Assembly (NCBI GenBank): GCA_900539715.1
Contig: UQDA01000001.1
Span: forward strand, 1-64,000
Direction of reading: 5' to 3'
Source of the DNA: an uncultured Lachnospiraceae bacterium
GTDB taxonomy: Bacteria; Bacillota; Clostridia; Lachnospirales; Lachnospiraceae
DNA: 64,000 bases
Positions within the stretch are counted from its first letter, which is position 1, and every line of letters starts with the position of its first letter. Under the pieces are notes generated by a model. It saw only the letters and a list, made by a program, of their open reading frames with translations, was not told where the DNA came from and did no database searches. The translations under genes and the position numbers were made by a program. Shown here in pieces: positions 26,067 through 34,368 of the stretch.

Positions 26067-26522
26067 TTACTCTGCCGAATCCGCCGCACCGATTTCCTTC
26101 TGCATCTGCTGCCTGTCCAGATATTCCTGCAGAATCAGGGTGGCCGCTATCTTATCCACGTATTCTTTCCGGTTCTCCCTGCGGATGCCCGCTTCCATCA
26201 TCGTCCGGTCCGCTGCCACTGTCGTCAGACGCTCGTCCACAAACTCCACCGGCAGTCCGGTCCGCCTTGAGAGCTTATCCGCAAACTCTCTCGTCTTCTC
26301 TACACGTTCCCCTTCGGTCGCATTCATATTCTTCGGAAGGCCTATTACCAGCTGACCAACCTCATATTCTACAATAAGCTCCTCCAGACGTCTCAACGTC
26401 TGGCGCAGCTTGTTTTCATCCTGTCTTCTTACGATTTCAATTCCCTGAGCAGTCACAAAAAGCGGGTCACTGATGGCAACGCCCACTGTCTTGGAACCGA
26501 AATCAAGCCCCATCACTCGCAT
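26067..26522 (-). CDS. ruvX: RuvX/YqgF-family RNase H-fold nuclease
   Basis: This 151-residue RNase H-like protein has the motif MGLDFGSKTVGVAISDP near the start, VIGLPKNMNATEGERVE in the middle and VDERLTT with catalytic acidic residues toward the end. Homologues act as Holliday-junction resolvase-like enzymes and, in E. coli (YqgF), in 16S rRNA 5'-end processing. AGGAG seven bases before the ATG supports the start. It lies between ireB and the DUF1292 gene, the conserved Bacillota order. Confidence 0.94.
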   Translation of the reverse strand: MRVMGLDFGSKTVGVAISDPLFVTAQGIEIVRRQDENKLRQTLRRLEELIVEYEVGQLVIGLPKNMNATEGERVEKTREFADKLSRRTGLPVEFVDERLTTVAADRTMMEAGIRRENRKEYVDKIAATLILQEYLDRQQMQKEIGAADSAE

Positions 26523-26543
26523 CCCGCTTCTCCTGTCTGTATC

Positions 26544-26816
26544 TTATTTCTTAGGTTTCCAATGATTGTTCTCGATATAATCCTTGAACATCTCTTCCAC
26601 CAGCTCGTCCCTCTCCACGCGGCCTATCAGCCCGCGAGCATTGCGGTAGCTGGTGATATAAGTCGGATCGCCGGACATGATGTAACCGACTATCTGACTC
26701 ACCGGATCATACCCCTTCTCCGAAAGAGCCTCATATACCTCCGCCAGAATCATCTTCACACCGTTTACCGGCTCCGTTTCTACTTTAAAATATTGTGTAT
26801 TTTCCAAATCCTGCAT
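26544..26816 (-). CDS. IreB-family regulatory phosphoprotein (UPF0297)
   Basis: This 90-residue protein matches IreB of Enterococcus, a substrate of the Ser/Thr kinase IreK that affects cephalosporin resistance. The N-terminal LENTQYFKVE retains a threonine where IreB is phosphorylated, and EVYEALSEKGYDPVSQIVGY and TYITSYRNARGLI are the conserved core. The start at 26816 follows AAAGGA; an in-frame codon at 26855 would add a hydrophilic tail not seen in the family. It leads the ireB-ruvX-DUF1292 unit. Confidence 0.92.
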   Translation of the reverse strand: MQDLENTQYFKVETEPVNGVKMILAEVYEALSEKGYDPVSQIVGYIMSGDPTYITSYRNARGLIGRVERDELVEEMFKDYIENNHWKPKK

Positions 26817-26901
26817 ACTGTCACGTCCTTTGTCCGGGTTTTGCTTCTCCCGCATAATAGTTTCGGCTGTTCTTATATATTACCCTACTTTTTGCAAAAA
26901 T

Positions 26902-28314
26902 TCAACGGATTTCATCCAGCAACAGGATTTCATCATTCAAAAACGAGACCGCTCTTCCTGTGACAAGACTGTTTGAAAAATCCTTTTCTCCCTCTGTCGC
27001 CGCAAACGCCGCCTTCACATATGTTTTCGTATGACCTACCCAATATGCCTTCCCGCCGATTTCTTTTTGCTCCTCTGTAAGTATCTCGATATCCGTTCCG
27101 ATGCAGGCACTGCGGTATTCTGCCGAATTTACCCTGTCCAGTTCCAGAAGCTGTGCGCTGCGGACAGTCTTTTCCGCATCTGTCAGCTGTCCGGAAAGCC
27201 GGTCTGCCACCGTCCCCTTGCGCCGGGAATATTTGAATACATGCATCTCGAAAAAGCGCACCTTTTCAAGGAATTTCTTTGTTTCTGCAAATTCCTCTTC
27301 CGTCTCCTGCGGGAATCCTACTATCACATCGGTCGTTATCGCCGGACGGTCAAAAACGCTGCGGAGCAGCTGTACTTTTTCATAGTATTCCTCCGCCGTA
27401 TAATGTCTATTCATCCGCCTTAACGTTTCGTTGCAGCCGCTCTGCAATGAAAGATGGAAATGAGGACAAAGCTTCCGTATCCCGGCAAGCCGTTCTGCAA
27501 ACTCCCGCGTGATTATCCTCGGCTCCAGAGAGCCCAGACGTATTCTTTCTATCCCGTCCACCTCTGCGATGCGCTCCAGAAGTGAAATAAGATACGCACG
27601 CTTAAAAGCAGTCCCTCTCAGATCCTTTCCGCCCTCCAGATAATCACCATCGTTTTCTCCGATAAAATCCATGCCATAGGAGCTTAAATGAATCCCTGTC
27701 ACGACAACCTCGCGGCATCCCTCTTCTGCAAGCCCTTCCACTTCAGCAATGACATCCTCCGGTCTGCGGCTCCTGACCCTGCCGCGCACGAACGGGATAA
27801 TGCAGTAAGAGCAAAACTGATTGCAGCCATCCTGTATCTTAATATGAGCGCGGGTATGATTCTCACTTTTTTCCATCCGCATTTCTTCATAAACATTTTC
27901 ATGGGCGATATCTGGCACAGTATCCTCCAGGACACGCTCTACACTTGTGTTTTGTCCCCGGTCAGCTTCCCGTTCCTTCAAAAAGGCATCCAGTATCTCC
28001 ACGATATCTTTTTTGCGGTTGTTCCCCACCGCGAGATCTATGCACGGATCCATCCGGTTGTCCTTATCCGCCTGCACATAACATCCCACCGCTACGACTA
28101 CTGCGTCAGGATTGTTGTGCTTTGCCCGATGGAGCATCTGTCTGCTCTTTCTGTCCGCGATATTCGTAACCGTACATGTATTAATAATATAAATATCGGC
28201 ATCCGCCTCAAACGGTACAATCCCGTAACCGCTCTCTTGTAACTTTTGTTGCATAACTTCTATTTCGTATGCATTCACTTTACACCCTAAATTGTGTAAT
28301 GCAACACTTTTCAT
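26902..28314 (-). CDS. mtaB: tRNA ms2t6A methylthiotransferase
   Basis: MtaB converts t6A37 to ms2t6A37 in tRNA. The 470-residue protein shows the N-terminal UPF0004 cysteines (Cys11, Cys47 in NTCTVTNIADRKSRQ, Cys78), the radical SAM motif CNQFCSYC (Cys164, 168, 171) and a C-terminal TRAM-like domain. The start at 28314 has GGAG six bases upstream. It is divergent from the HPr-like gene. The threonylcarbamoyl-AMP synthase that prepares its substrate is encoded 8 kb downstream in the same direction. Confidence 0.95.
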   Translation of the reverse strand: MKSVALHNLGCKVNAYEIEVMQQKLQESGYGIVPFEADADIYIINTCTVTNIADRKSRQMLHRAKHNNPDAVVVAVGCYVQADKDNRMDPCIDLAVGNNRKKDIVEILDAFLKEREADRGQNTSVERVLEDTVPDIAHENVYEEMRMEKSENHTRAHIKIQDGCNQFCSYCIIPFVRGRVRSRRPEDVIAEVEGLAEEGCREVVVTGIHLSSYGMDFIGENDGDYLEGGKDLRGTAFKRAYLISLLERIAEVDGIERIRLGSLEPRIITREFAERLAGIRKLCPHFHLSLQSGCNETLRRMNRHYTAEEYYEKVQLLRSVFDRPAITTDVIVGFPQETEEEFAETKKFLEKVRFFEMHVFKYSRRKGTVADRLSGQLTDAEKTVRSAQLLELDRVNSAEYRSACIGTDIEILTEEQKEIGGKAYWVGHTKTYVKAAFAATEGEKDFSNSLVTGRAVSFLNDEILLLDEIR

Positions 28315-28347
28315 AGTATTCTCCACCATTTTTGTTATGTTTGATAA

Positions 28348-28377
28348 TTGACTTTTGATACCATAGTTTGTTAATAT
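28348..28377 (+). promoter_or_regulatory. Sigma-A promoter of the HPr-like gene
   Basis: TTGACT (28348-28353) and TAATAT (28372-28377) are separated by 18 bp. A leader of about 30 bases carries AAGGAGG before the ATG at 28417. Confidence 0.65.
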
Positions 28378-28416
28378 ATGGGCAGAAGGTATGAACCTAT
28401 AAGGAGGTAAATTAAA

Positions 28417-28647
28417 ATGAAAACAGTTCAGATTTCCTTAAACTCTATCGACAAGGTAAAATCTTTTGTTAACGATATTACCAAATTCGATTACGACTTC
28501 GATTTAGTATCCGGCAGATACGTAATCGATGCCAAGTCCATCATGGGTATCTTCAGCCTGGACCTTTCCAAGCCGATCGATTTAAACATCCATGCAGAGG
28601 ACAATGTTGAGGCTGTTCTTGAAGTTCTCAAGCCTTACCTTATCTAA
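28417..28647 (+). CDS. HPr-like protein lacking the phosphorylatable histidine
   Basis: This 76-residue protein has the HPr length and C-terminal half: RYVIDAKSIMGIFSLDLS matches the region around regulatory Ser46 (the KSIMG serine), and ending helices follow. The N-terminal active-site loop GLHARPA is missing; SIDKVKSF stands there, so PTS phosphotransfer through His15 is not possible. It is monocistronic with its own strong promoter, a consensus ribosome-binding site and a strong terminator, suggesting high expression. A role as a Crh-like regulator, phosphorylated only on serine, is an inference. Confidence 0.85.
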   Translation: MKTVQISLNSIDKVKSFVNDITKFDYDFDLVSGRYVIDAKSIMGIFSLDLSKPIDLNIHAEDNVEAVLEVLKPYLI

Positions 28648-28666
28648 TTGGAATTTCAGATGTGCC

Positions 28667-28703
28667 AAAGGATTATGCGGATATAGCGCATAGTCCTTTT
28701 TTT
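28667..28703 (+). terminator. Terminator of the HPr-like gene
   Basis: AAAGGATTATGCG (28667-28679) pairs with CGCATAGTCCTTT (28687-28699) and is followed by T28703-ending T-run of seven. Repeat copy D begins immediately after this tract. Confidence 0.85.
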
Positions 28704-28823
28704 ATGCGACAGCAAAATTCCTTTTCTATCGTATAAAAAATGCAGTAATGCGTACTCTCGCAAAGAAGGATACTCTCTGACGACAACGGTCCGCGGAGCA
28801 GGTGTACGCCTTGGCGCACACCT
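28703..28823 (-). repeat. Intergenic repeat family, copy D (inverted)
   Basis: Read left to right this is the opposite orientation to copies A, B, C and E. It has TGCGACAGCAAAATTCC/TTTTCTATCGTA (decayed palindrome), then TGCGTACTCTCGCAAAGAAGG, CTGACGACAACGG and AGGTGTACGCCTTGGCGCACACCT. It abuts the HPr-like gene terminator, in the same polarity to that terminator as the other copies have to theirs. Confidence 0.8.
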
Positions 28824-28847
28824 CTTAATCCGCATGATACAAAAGCT

Positions 28848-30032
28848 TTACGCCTCCACTACGATCACTTCATCCGTATCCAGCGCCCGCTGCATCATTT
28901 CATCGATGCAGTCCGCCAGATTTTCCTCATGCCTCTTGATAACATTCAGGTTCGGTTTGGTCACAGGATGCTTCGCCACGAAAATTGTGCAGCAGTCCTC
29001 AAACGGCTGAATGGACGTCTCATATGTTCCTATCTTTTCAGAAATCTCCACGATCTCCTGCTTGTCCAGACCAATACACGGACGGAATACAGGAAGAGTA
29101 CATACCTCGTTCGTAACAGCCAGCGACTGTATCGTCTGGCTCGCCACCTGACCGATGCTCTCGCCTGTTATCAGCCCGAGACACTCCGTATTCTTTGCGA
29201 TTTCCTCCGCTATCTTCATCATATAACGGCGCATGATTATCGTCAGCTCATCGTGCGGGCACTTTTCATAGATGGCAAGCTGTATCTCTGTAAAATTGAT
29301 GACATGAAGATAAATGGGACCGCTGTAACGCGCCACCAGCCTCGCCAGATCCACAACCTTTTGCTTCGCCCTCTCGCTTGTATACGGGGGCGCATGGAAA
29401 TATACCGCATCTATCTTCACGCCTCGCTTTGCCACCATAAATCCGGCGACAGGCGAATCTATACCGCCGGATAAAAGCAGCATCGCTTTGCCGTTCGTAC
29501 CGACGGGCATTCCGCCCGGTCCCGGGATTTCAATGGAATATACATAAATATGCTCTCGTATCTCTACATACAGCATCACGTCAGGATGATGGACATCCAC
29601 GCGTATCTCCGGGAATGCGTCCAGAAGTTTCTCACCAAGGCGGGCGTTTATCTCCATGGACTCTACCGGATAATTTTTGCGGGCACGCCGCGCATGTACT
29701 TTGAACGTAAAGTTTTTATCCGGATACTGTGCATCCACATAAGAAATAACATCGTCGCACAGTTTGTCAAATCCTTCGTCCTCAAGCTGCACCATGGGGC
29801 AGATGGCGCTGATGCCGCAGACGGTCTTTAAATTGTCCACCGTTTCTTCATAGTCATAATCAGAAAGCACATCGATATAGATGCGTCCTCTTGTCCTGCG
29901 TACCGCAAACTCCCCTTCGCAACGCTTCAGTGCATATTTTACCTGACGACACAGGGCTTCTTCAAAAATATCCCTGTTCTTTCCTTTTACGCCGATTTCC
30001 GCGTATTTGATCAAAAAAGCCTTAAAAACCAT
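28848..30032 (-). CDS. thiI: tRNA 4-thiouridine synthase
   Basis: ThiI makes s4U8 in tRNA and in some bacteria provides sulfur for thiazole synthesis. The 394-residue protein has the N-terminal ferredoxin-like and THUMP domains (YPDKNFTFKVHARRARKNYP) and the pyrophosphatase loop LLSGGIDSPVAGFMVAKRG of the AANH domain. The C-terminal rhodanese domain of E. coli ThiI is absent, as in B. subtilis, where a dedicated desulfurase hands over the sulfur. The cysteine desulfurase gene lies 13 bp upstream, fitting that arrangement. Confidence 0.96.
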   Translation of the reverse strand: MVFKAFLIKYAEIGVKGKNRDIFEEALCRQVKYALKRCEGEFAVRRTRGRIYIDVLSDYDYEETVDNLKTVCGISAICPMVQLEDEGFDKLCDDVISYVDAQYPDKNFTFKVHARRARKNYPVESMEINARLGEKLLDAFPEIRVDVHHPDVMLYVEIREHIYVYSIEIPGPGGMPVGTNGKAMLLLSGGIDSPVAGFMVAKRGVKIDAVYFHAPPYTSERAKQKVVDLARLVARYSGPIYLHVINFTEIQLAIYEKCPHDELTIIMRRYMMKIAEEIAKNTECLGLITGESIGQVASQTIQSLAVTNEVCTLPVFRPCIGLDKQEIVEISEKIGTYETSIQPFEDCCTIFVAKHPVTKPNLNVIKRHEENLADCIDEMMQRALDTDEVIVVEA

Positions 30033-30044
30033 ATTTTTCTTCCT

Positions 30045-31205
30045 TTATCTCCTCGTGTAACGGCGCAGCATCGGGACCAGTTCGCCCAGCGCCTGTACCG
30101 TATCGTCAATCTCTTCCTCCGTCGTAAACGCCGAAAGGCTGAACCGTATCGTGGAATTGAGCAGCTCCTTTTCCAGGCCTATTGCGCGCAGAGTCGCGGA
30201 GCCTGAGGTTTCCGGATGGTTCGATGCGCACGCGCTGCCCGCCGAAACATATATCCCTTTATCCTCCAGCGCATGCAGAAGTACCTCGCTGCGCACTCCC
30301 GCAAACGATACGCTCAGCACATGAGGGGCGCTCTCCCTGCCCGGAAGCGTGTTGAACCGCACGTTCTCCAATCTCCGTATCCCATCCTCCAGACGTGCAC
30401 GCAGTCCGTACATGCGCTCAACATCTTCGTCCAGATTTTGATAGATTTCCTCTGCTGCCTGCGCCATCCCTGCGATAGCAGGAACATTCTCCGTACCGGA
30501 ACGCAGCCCTCGCTCCTGACCGCCGCCGAATACGATCGGTCGTATCTTTACCCGGTCTCCCACATATAAAAATCCAATTCCTTTCGGGCCGTGTATCTTA
30601 TGCGCGGATACCGAGAGCATATCTATCTTCATCCTTTTCACATATATCCGGCTCTTCCCGTATCCCTGCACTGCATCCACATGGAACAGCGTATTCGGAT
30701 TCACCCGCTTTATCAGTTCTCCTGCTTCCGCAATCGGCTCCAGCGCACCTATCTCATTATTCGTATGCATCATAGACACGAGTATCGTATCCGGCCGCAT
30801 GGCCGCCTCAATATCCGATAGGCGCACACGCCCATACTCGTCCACCGGAAGATATGTCACTTCATACCCCTGCTGTTCCAGATACTGCATCGTATTCAAG
30901 ACCGCCGGATGCTCCACCGACGTCGTGATCAGATGCCGTCCCTGCCGCGCATTCGCATATGCTGCGCCGCGTATCGCCAGATTATCCGACTCTGTCCCGC
31001 CGGATGTGAAAAAAATCTCCTTCGGCGTACACTTCAATGTCTTTGCGATAGTCTCCCTCGCTTCCCGGACATACCGCTCCGCTTCGACGCCTTTATGGTG
31101 CAGACTGGACGGATTCCCGTATGCGCCGCACATCACCTCAGTCATCACCTGTGCAACACTTTTCGTACACCGTGTGGTCGCCGAATTATCCAGATAACAT
31201 TCCAT
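30045..31205 (-). CDS. Cysteine desulfurase (NifS/NifZ type)
   Basis: This 386-residue PLP enzyme removes sulfur from cysteine as a persulfide. The PLP lysine is in VSAHKIHGPKGIGFLY and the catalytic cysteine in YVSAGSACASNHPE, whose short loop marks the group I (IscS/NifS) class. It is directly upstream of thiI, as nifZ is in B. subtilis, so its main job is probably to feed ThiI. AGGTG lies before the ATG. A general role in iron-sulfur assembly cannot be excluded because no isc or suf genes are in the window. Confidence 0.94.
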   Translation of the reverse strand: MECYLDNSATTRCTKSVAQVMTEVMCGAYGNPSSLHHKGVEAERYVREARETIAKTLKCTPKEIFFTSGGTESDNLAIRGAAYANARQGRHLITTSVEHPAVLNTMQYLEQQGYEVTYLPVDEYGRVRLSDIEAAMRPDTILVSMMHTNNEIGALEPIAEAGELIKRVNPNTLFHVDAVQGYGKSRIYVKRMKIDMLSVSAHKIHGPKGIGFLYVGDRVKIRPIVFGGGQERGLRSGTENVPAIAGMAQAAEEIYQNLDEDVERMYGLRARLEDGIRRLENVRFNTLPGRESAPHVLSVSFAGVRSEVLLHALEDKGIYVSAGSACASNHPETSGSATLRAIGLEKELLNSTIRFSLSAFTTEEEIDDTVQALGELVPMLRRYTRR

Positions 31206-31253
31206 ACTATTTCACCTGCTTTTTCTGACTGTATTATATCCTATCATATGCAG

Positions 31254-31994
31254 TCACTCTTCCAGCTGATACATCAGCCATGCCATCACCGTAAGACCTG
31301 CCGTTTCCGTGCGGAGTATCCGCTTTCCGAGTGTGACCGCCTCAAAGCCTGCGCTGCGCGCAAGCTCCACCTCTGCCTCTTCAAAGCCGCCCTCAGGCCC
31401 GATGAAAACGCCTATCTCCTGACCGGGCTTTACGCTCCCGACCAGCTCCTTTGTGCGGGGCATCCCCTCCGAAAGCTCATAGGGCAAAAGCTTTATATCC
31501 ATAGAAGCACACTGCTCCAGCGCCTCCTTCATTGTACAGACTTCCCCTACCTCCGGAACAATCCGGCGCTTACTCTGTTTGGCGGCAGATTCCGCGATGG
31601 CCTGCCAGCGTTCCTGTTTCGCCTTTGCCTTTTTAGCGTCCAGACGGACAACGCTCCTTTTCATTGAAACCGGAACAATACGATATGCCCCCAGCTCCAC
31701 GAGCTTCTGCACGATAAATTCCATCTTATCCGCCTTGGGCAAGCCCTGAAAAAAAGTCACCCGCGCCGGAAGCTCCAGCCCGTCCTCCTTCACAAAACGA
31801 AGGGCGCACACCACCTCGTCCTCTAAAATTTCTTCAATGCCGCAACGGTATTCTTTTCCATCTATGCCATTAGAAACGGCGATTTCCTCCCCCGGCCTCA
31901 TCCTGAGCACGTTTTTGATATGGTTTACGTCGCTTCCCGTAATCACAACCCTGCTTCCCTGAATCTGGGAAGGCTCTACAAAAAACTGATACAT
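31254..31994 (-). CDS. rsmE: 16S rRNA m3U1498 methyltransferase
   Basis: RsmE methylates U1498 in the decoding region of 16S rRNA using SAM. The 246-residue SPOUT protein has a PUA-like N-terminal domain and the C-terminal knot with IGVFIGPEGGFEEAEVELAR and VTLGKRILRTETA, both diagnostic. The start at 31994 has AAAGGA upstream and gives the usual MYQFFVEP beginning. It follows prmA closely, the common dnaJ-prmA-rsmE order. Confidence 0.95.
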   Translation of the reverse strand: MYQFFVEPSQIQGSRVVITGSDVNHIKNVLRMRPGEEIAVSNGIDGKEYRCGIEEILEDEVVCALRFVKEDGLELPARVTFFQGLPKADKMEFIVQKLVELGAYRIVPVSMKRSVVRLDAKKAKAKQERWQAIAESAAKQSKRRIVPEVGEVCTMKEALEQCASMDIKLLPYELSEGMPRTKELVGSVKPGQEIGVFIGPEGGFEEAEVELARSAGFEAVTLGKRILRTETAGLTVMAWLMYQLEE

Positions 31995-32008
31995 GCTTCG
32001 GCTTCCTT

Positions 32009-32995
32009 TCAGTTTTTGCGCGCGGTCACGCTCACCCACTCGCCCTGATAAGTCACCTCAAGTACTTCCAGTCCCGCCGCCTTTACCGCCTCTGTCACAA
32101 CGGTCTCCTTATCGTCGATGATACCGGATGTAATATAGATACCGCCCTTTTTAAGCTGGTTTACGATAACAGGAGTAAGAGGCACGAGCACATCCGCAAG
32201 GATATTAGCTACAACAATGTCATATTTTTCGTATCCGACCTCATCCTGAACTTCCTTATCGCTAATGATGTTGCCGATCATCATGGAAAACTGATCCGGT
32301 TCGATGCCGTTATTTTTCATATTATCCGCAACCGCTTCCACCGCACACGGGTCAAGATCCGTTCCAACCGCATGCTTTGCTCCGTACATCAATGACAAAA
32401 TAGCCAGGATACCACTTCCGGTCCCTACGTCCAAAAGCTCCGTTTCCGGTGTGATGAATTTTTTGAGCTGGCGGATGCACAGCTGGGTCGTCTCATGCAT
32501 TCCCGTGCCAAACGCCGTGCCCGGGTCGATGTGCAGCACCATCCTGCCCTCGTCCTCCGGCTTTACCGACTCCCACGAAGGAATGACCAAAAGATCATCG
32601 ATATAGAACTGGTGGAAATACTGCTTCCAGTTATTTATCCAGTCGATGTCCTCTGTCTCATCCACTGCGATACTCCCCTCGCCAATCTCGCAAAACATCC
32701 TCAGACCGTCCAGCTCCTCCTGCACCTGCGCGCATATCTGCTCCTCGGTCACAGGCTCGCCGTTCAATTCCAGGCTGCCGTCCTCTTTTTCTTCCACAAA
32801 AAAGCTCAGATAGGCGATGCCGTCATCCTCAGGGCCGTCCGGCAGGATATCCACAAACATCTGCTCCTTTTCCATTGCCGTCAGCGGGATCTTGTCCTCT
32901 ATCTGCGCACCTTCCAGACCTATATCATAAAGGGTACTGATAATGATGTCCTCCGCTTCCGTCACTGTCTTTATCTTAAATTTTTTCCATTTCAT
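32009..32995 (-). CDS. prmA: Ribosomal protein L11 methyltransferase
   Basis: PrmA trimethylates lysines and the N-terminus of ribosomal protein L11. The 328-residue protein has the N-terminal substrate domain beginning MKWKKFKIKTVTEAEDII, the PrmA-specific DPGTAFGTGMHETTQLC motif and the SAM loop LLDVGTGSGILAILS. GGAGG precedes the ATG at 32995. It lies between dnaJ and rsmE on the same strand, so it may share the heat-shock transcript. Confidence 0.96.
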   Translation of the reverse strand: MKWKKFKIKTVTEAEDIIISTLYDIGLEGAQIEDKIPLTAMEKEQMFVDILPDGPEDDGIAYLSFFVEEKEDGSLELNGEPVTEEQICAQVQEELDGLRMFCEIGEGSIAVDETEDIDWINNWKQYFHQFYIDDLLVIPSWESVKPEDEGRMVLHIDPGTAFGTGMHETTQLCIRQLKKFITPETELLDVGTGSGILAILSLMYGAKHAVGTDLDPCAVEAVADNMKNNGIEPDQFSMMIGNIISDKEVQDEVGYEKYDIVVANILADVLVPLTPVIVNQLKKGGIYITSGIIDDKETVVTEAVKAAGLEVLEVTYQGEWVSVTARKN

Positions 32996-33106
32996 AATAT
33001 TTTCCTCCGGGTACACTATGTCAGTATTTTATGATAGCATAAAAACAGGCGTTTGTGCATCCGCAAAATGCACAAAACGCCTGTAAAATCATTTCCGTCT
33101 CAAGCC

Positions 33107-34279
33107 CTATTTAAAAAATCCCCTCTTCTTCTTTTCCTTATGATGCGGGTGCCCGTCTTCGTTCAGCCGCTCCGCCGCATGCAGGCTGTCACCCGACGCC
33201 TCGTCGAATTTCCGCAGAAGCTCCTTTGCCTCGAAAGACAAATGTTCGGGTGTCTGTACCACCAGAGTCACATAGTGATCACCGCGCATATCTTTATTTC
33301 TCAGGGAAGGAACACCCTTGCCCTTCAGACGCACTCTCGTATCAGTCTGTGTGCCCGCCTTCACATCATAAATAACCTTGCCGTCCACTGTATCAATGAC
33401 AATCTCGCCGCCGAGTGCCGCAACTGCAAAGGAAACCGGCACAGTGGAATAAATATTCATATCCTGACGCTGGAAGATAGGATGCTGCCCGACAATCACC
33501 TCAACGAGCACATCTCCTCTGGGTCCGCCATTGACTCCGGGCTCGCCCTGACCTGCCAGACGCTTGCACTGACCGTTGTCAATACCCGCAGGAATCGTCA
33601 CCGCAAACCGCTTCTTCATCGGAACATAACCTGTTCCACGGCAGTCTGTACACTTCTCCTTGATAATCTTGCCGCTGCCGCCGCAGTCCGGACAGGTCTG
33701 CACGTTGCGGACTGTCCCAAAGAATGACTGCTGTGTAAATACAACCTGCCCTTTTCCGCCGCACTTGGAACATGTCTCCGGGCTTGTGCCGGGCTTTGCT
33801 CCCGTGCCGTGGCACGTCTTACACTCTTCCTTGACAGTCAGCTCTATCTCTTTCTCTGTTCCGAATACCGCTTCTTCAAATGTAATCCTCACGCTCGTGC
33901 GCAGATTTGCGCCCTTCATAGGGCCGCTTCTTGCTCCGGAGCTTCTGCGGCCGCCGAAGAGGTCACCGAAAATATCCCCGAATATGTCGCCAAAATCCGC
34001 ACTGTTAAAGTCGAAGCCACCAAAGCCACCCGCTCCGCCTGCACCGCCGTCGAATGCCGCATGTCCGAACTGGTCGTACTTGCGCCTTTTCTCAGGGTCG
34101 CTCAAAACCGCGTAAGCCTCAGACGCTTCCTTAAACTTCTTCTCCGCTTCCTCATCTCCCGGATTCATGTCCGGATGATATTTTTTTGCCAGAGCACGAT
34201 ATGCCTTTTTGAGAGCGGCGTCATCGGCATTTTTATCCACACCGAGGACTTCATAATAATCTCTTTTCTGTTCCGCCAT
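33107..34279 (-). CDS. dnaJ: Molecular chaperone DnaJ
   Basis: DnaJ is the Hsp40 co-chaperone that delivers clients to DnaK and stimulates its ATPase. The 390-residue type I protein has the J domain with the HPD tripeptide (KKYHPDMNPG), a Gly/Phe-rich linker rich in GGAGG-like glycine runs, four CxxCxGxG zinc motifs (CKTCHGTG, CSKCGGKG, CPDCGGSG, CTDCRGTG) and the substrate-binding C-terminal domains. It follows dnaK after an 89-bp gap that holds a perfect hairpin. Confidence 0.97.
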   Translation of the reverse strand: MAEQKRDYYEVLGVDKNADDAALKKAYRALAKKYHPDMNPGDEEAEKKFKEASEAYAVLSDPEKRRKYDQFGHAAFDGGAGGAGGFGGFDFNSADFGDIFGDIFGDLFGGRRSSGARSGPMKGANLRTSVRITFEEAVFGTEKEIELTVKEECKTCHGTGAKPGTSPETCSKCGGKGQVVFTQQSFFGTVRNVQTCPDCGGSGKIIKEKCTDCRGTGYVPMKKRFAVTIPAGIDNGQCKRLAGQGEPGVNGGPRGDVLVEVIVGQHPIFQRQDMNIYSTVPVSFAVAALGGEIVIDTVDGKVIYDVKAGTQTDTRVRLKGKGVPSLRNKDMRGDHYVTLVVQTPEHLSFEAKELLRKFDEASGDSLHAAERLNEDGHPHHKEKKKRGFFK

Positions 34280-34323
34280 AACTAAAAAACTCCTTTAAAA
34301 GCTTATCCCCACACGCACGGATA

Positions 34324-34343
34324 GGGACCAAAAATTTGGTCCC
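34324..34343. other. Perfect hairpin between dnaK and dnaJ
   Basis: GGGACCAAA (34324-34332) pairs with TTTGGTCCC (34335-34343) with a two-base gap. No long T-run follows on the minus strand, so it is not a classical terminator. It could stabilise or process the dnaK transcript and lower dnaJ expression. Confidence 0.6.
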
Positions 34344-34368
34344 CCCGCTTTTGAAACCCTGTACTATT

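Noticed and set aside
28417..28647. Calling this gene ptsH
   Set aside because: The active-site histidine loop is absent, so a PTS phosphocarrier call would mislead.
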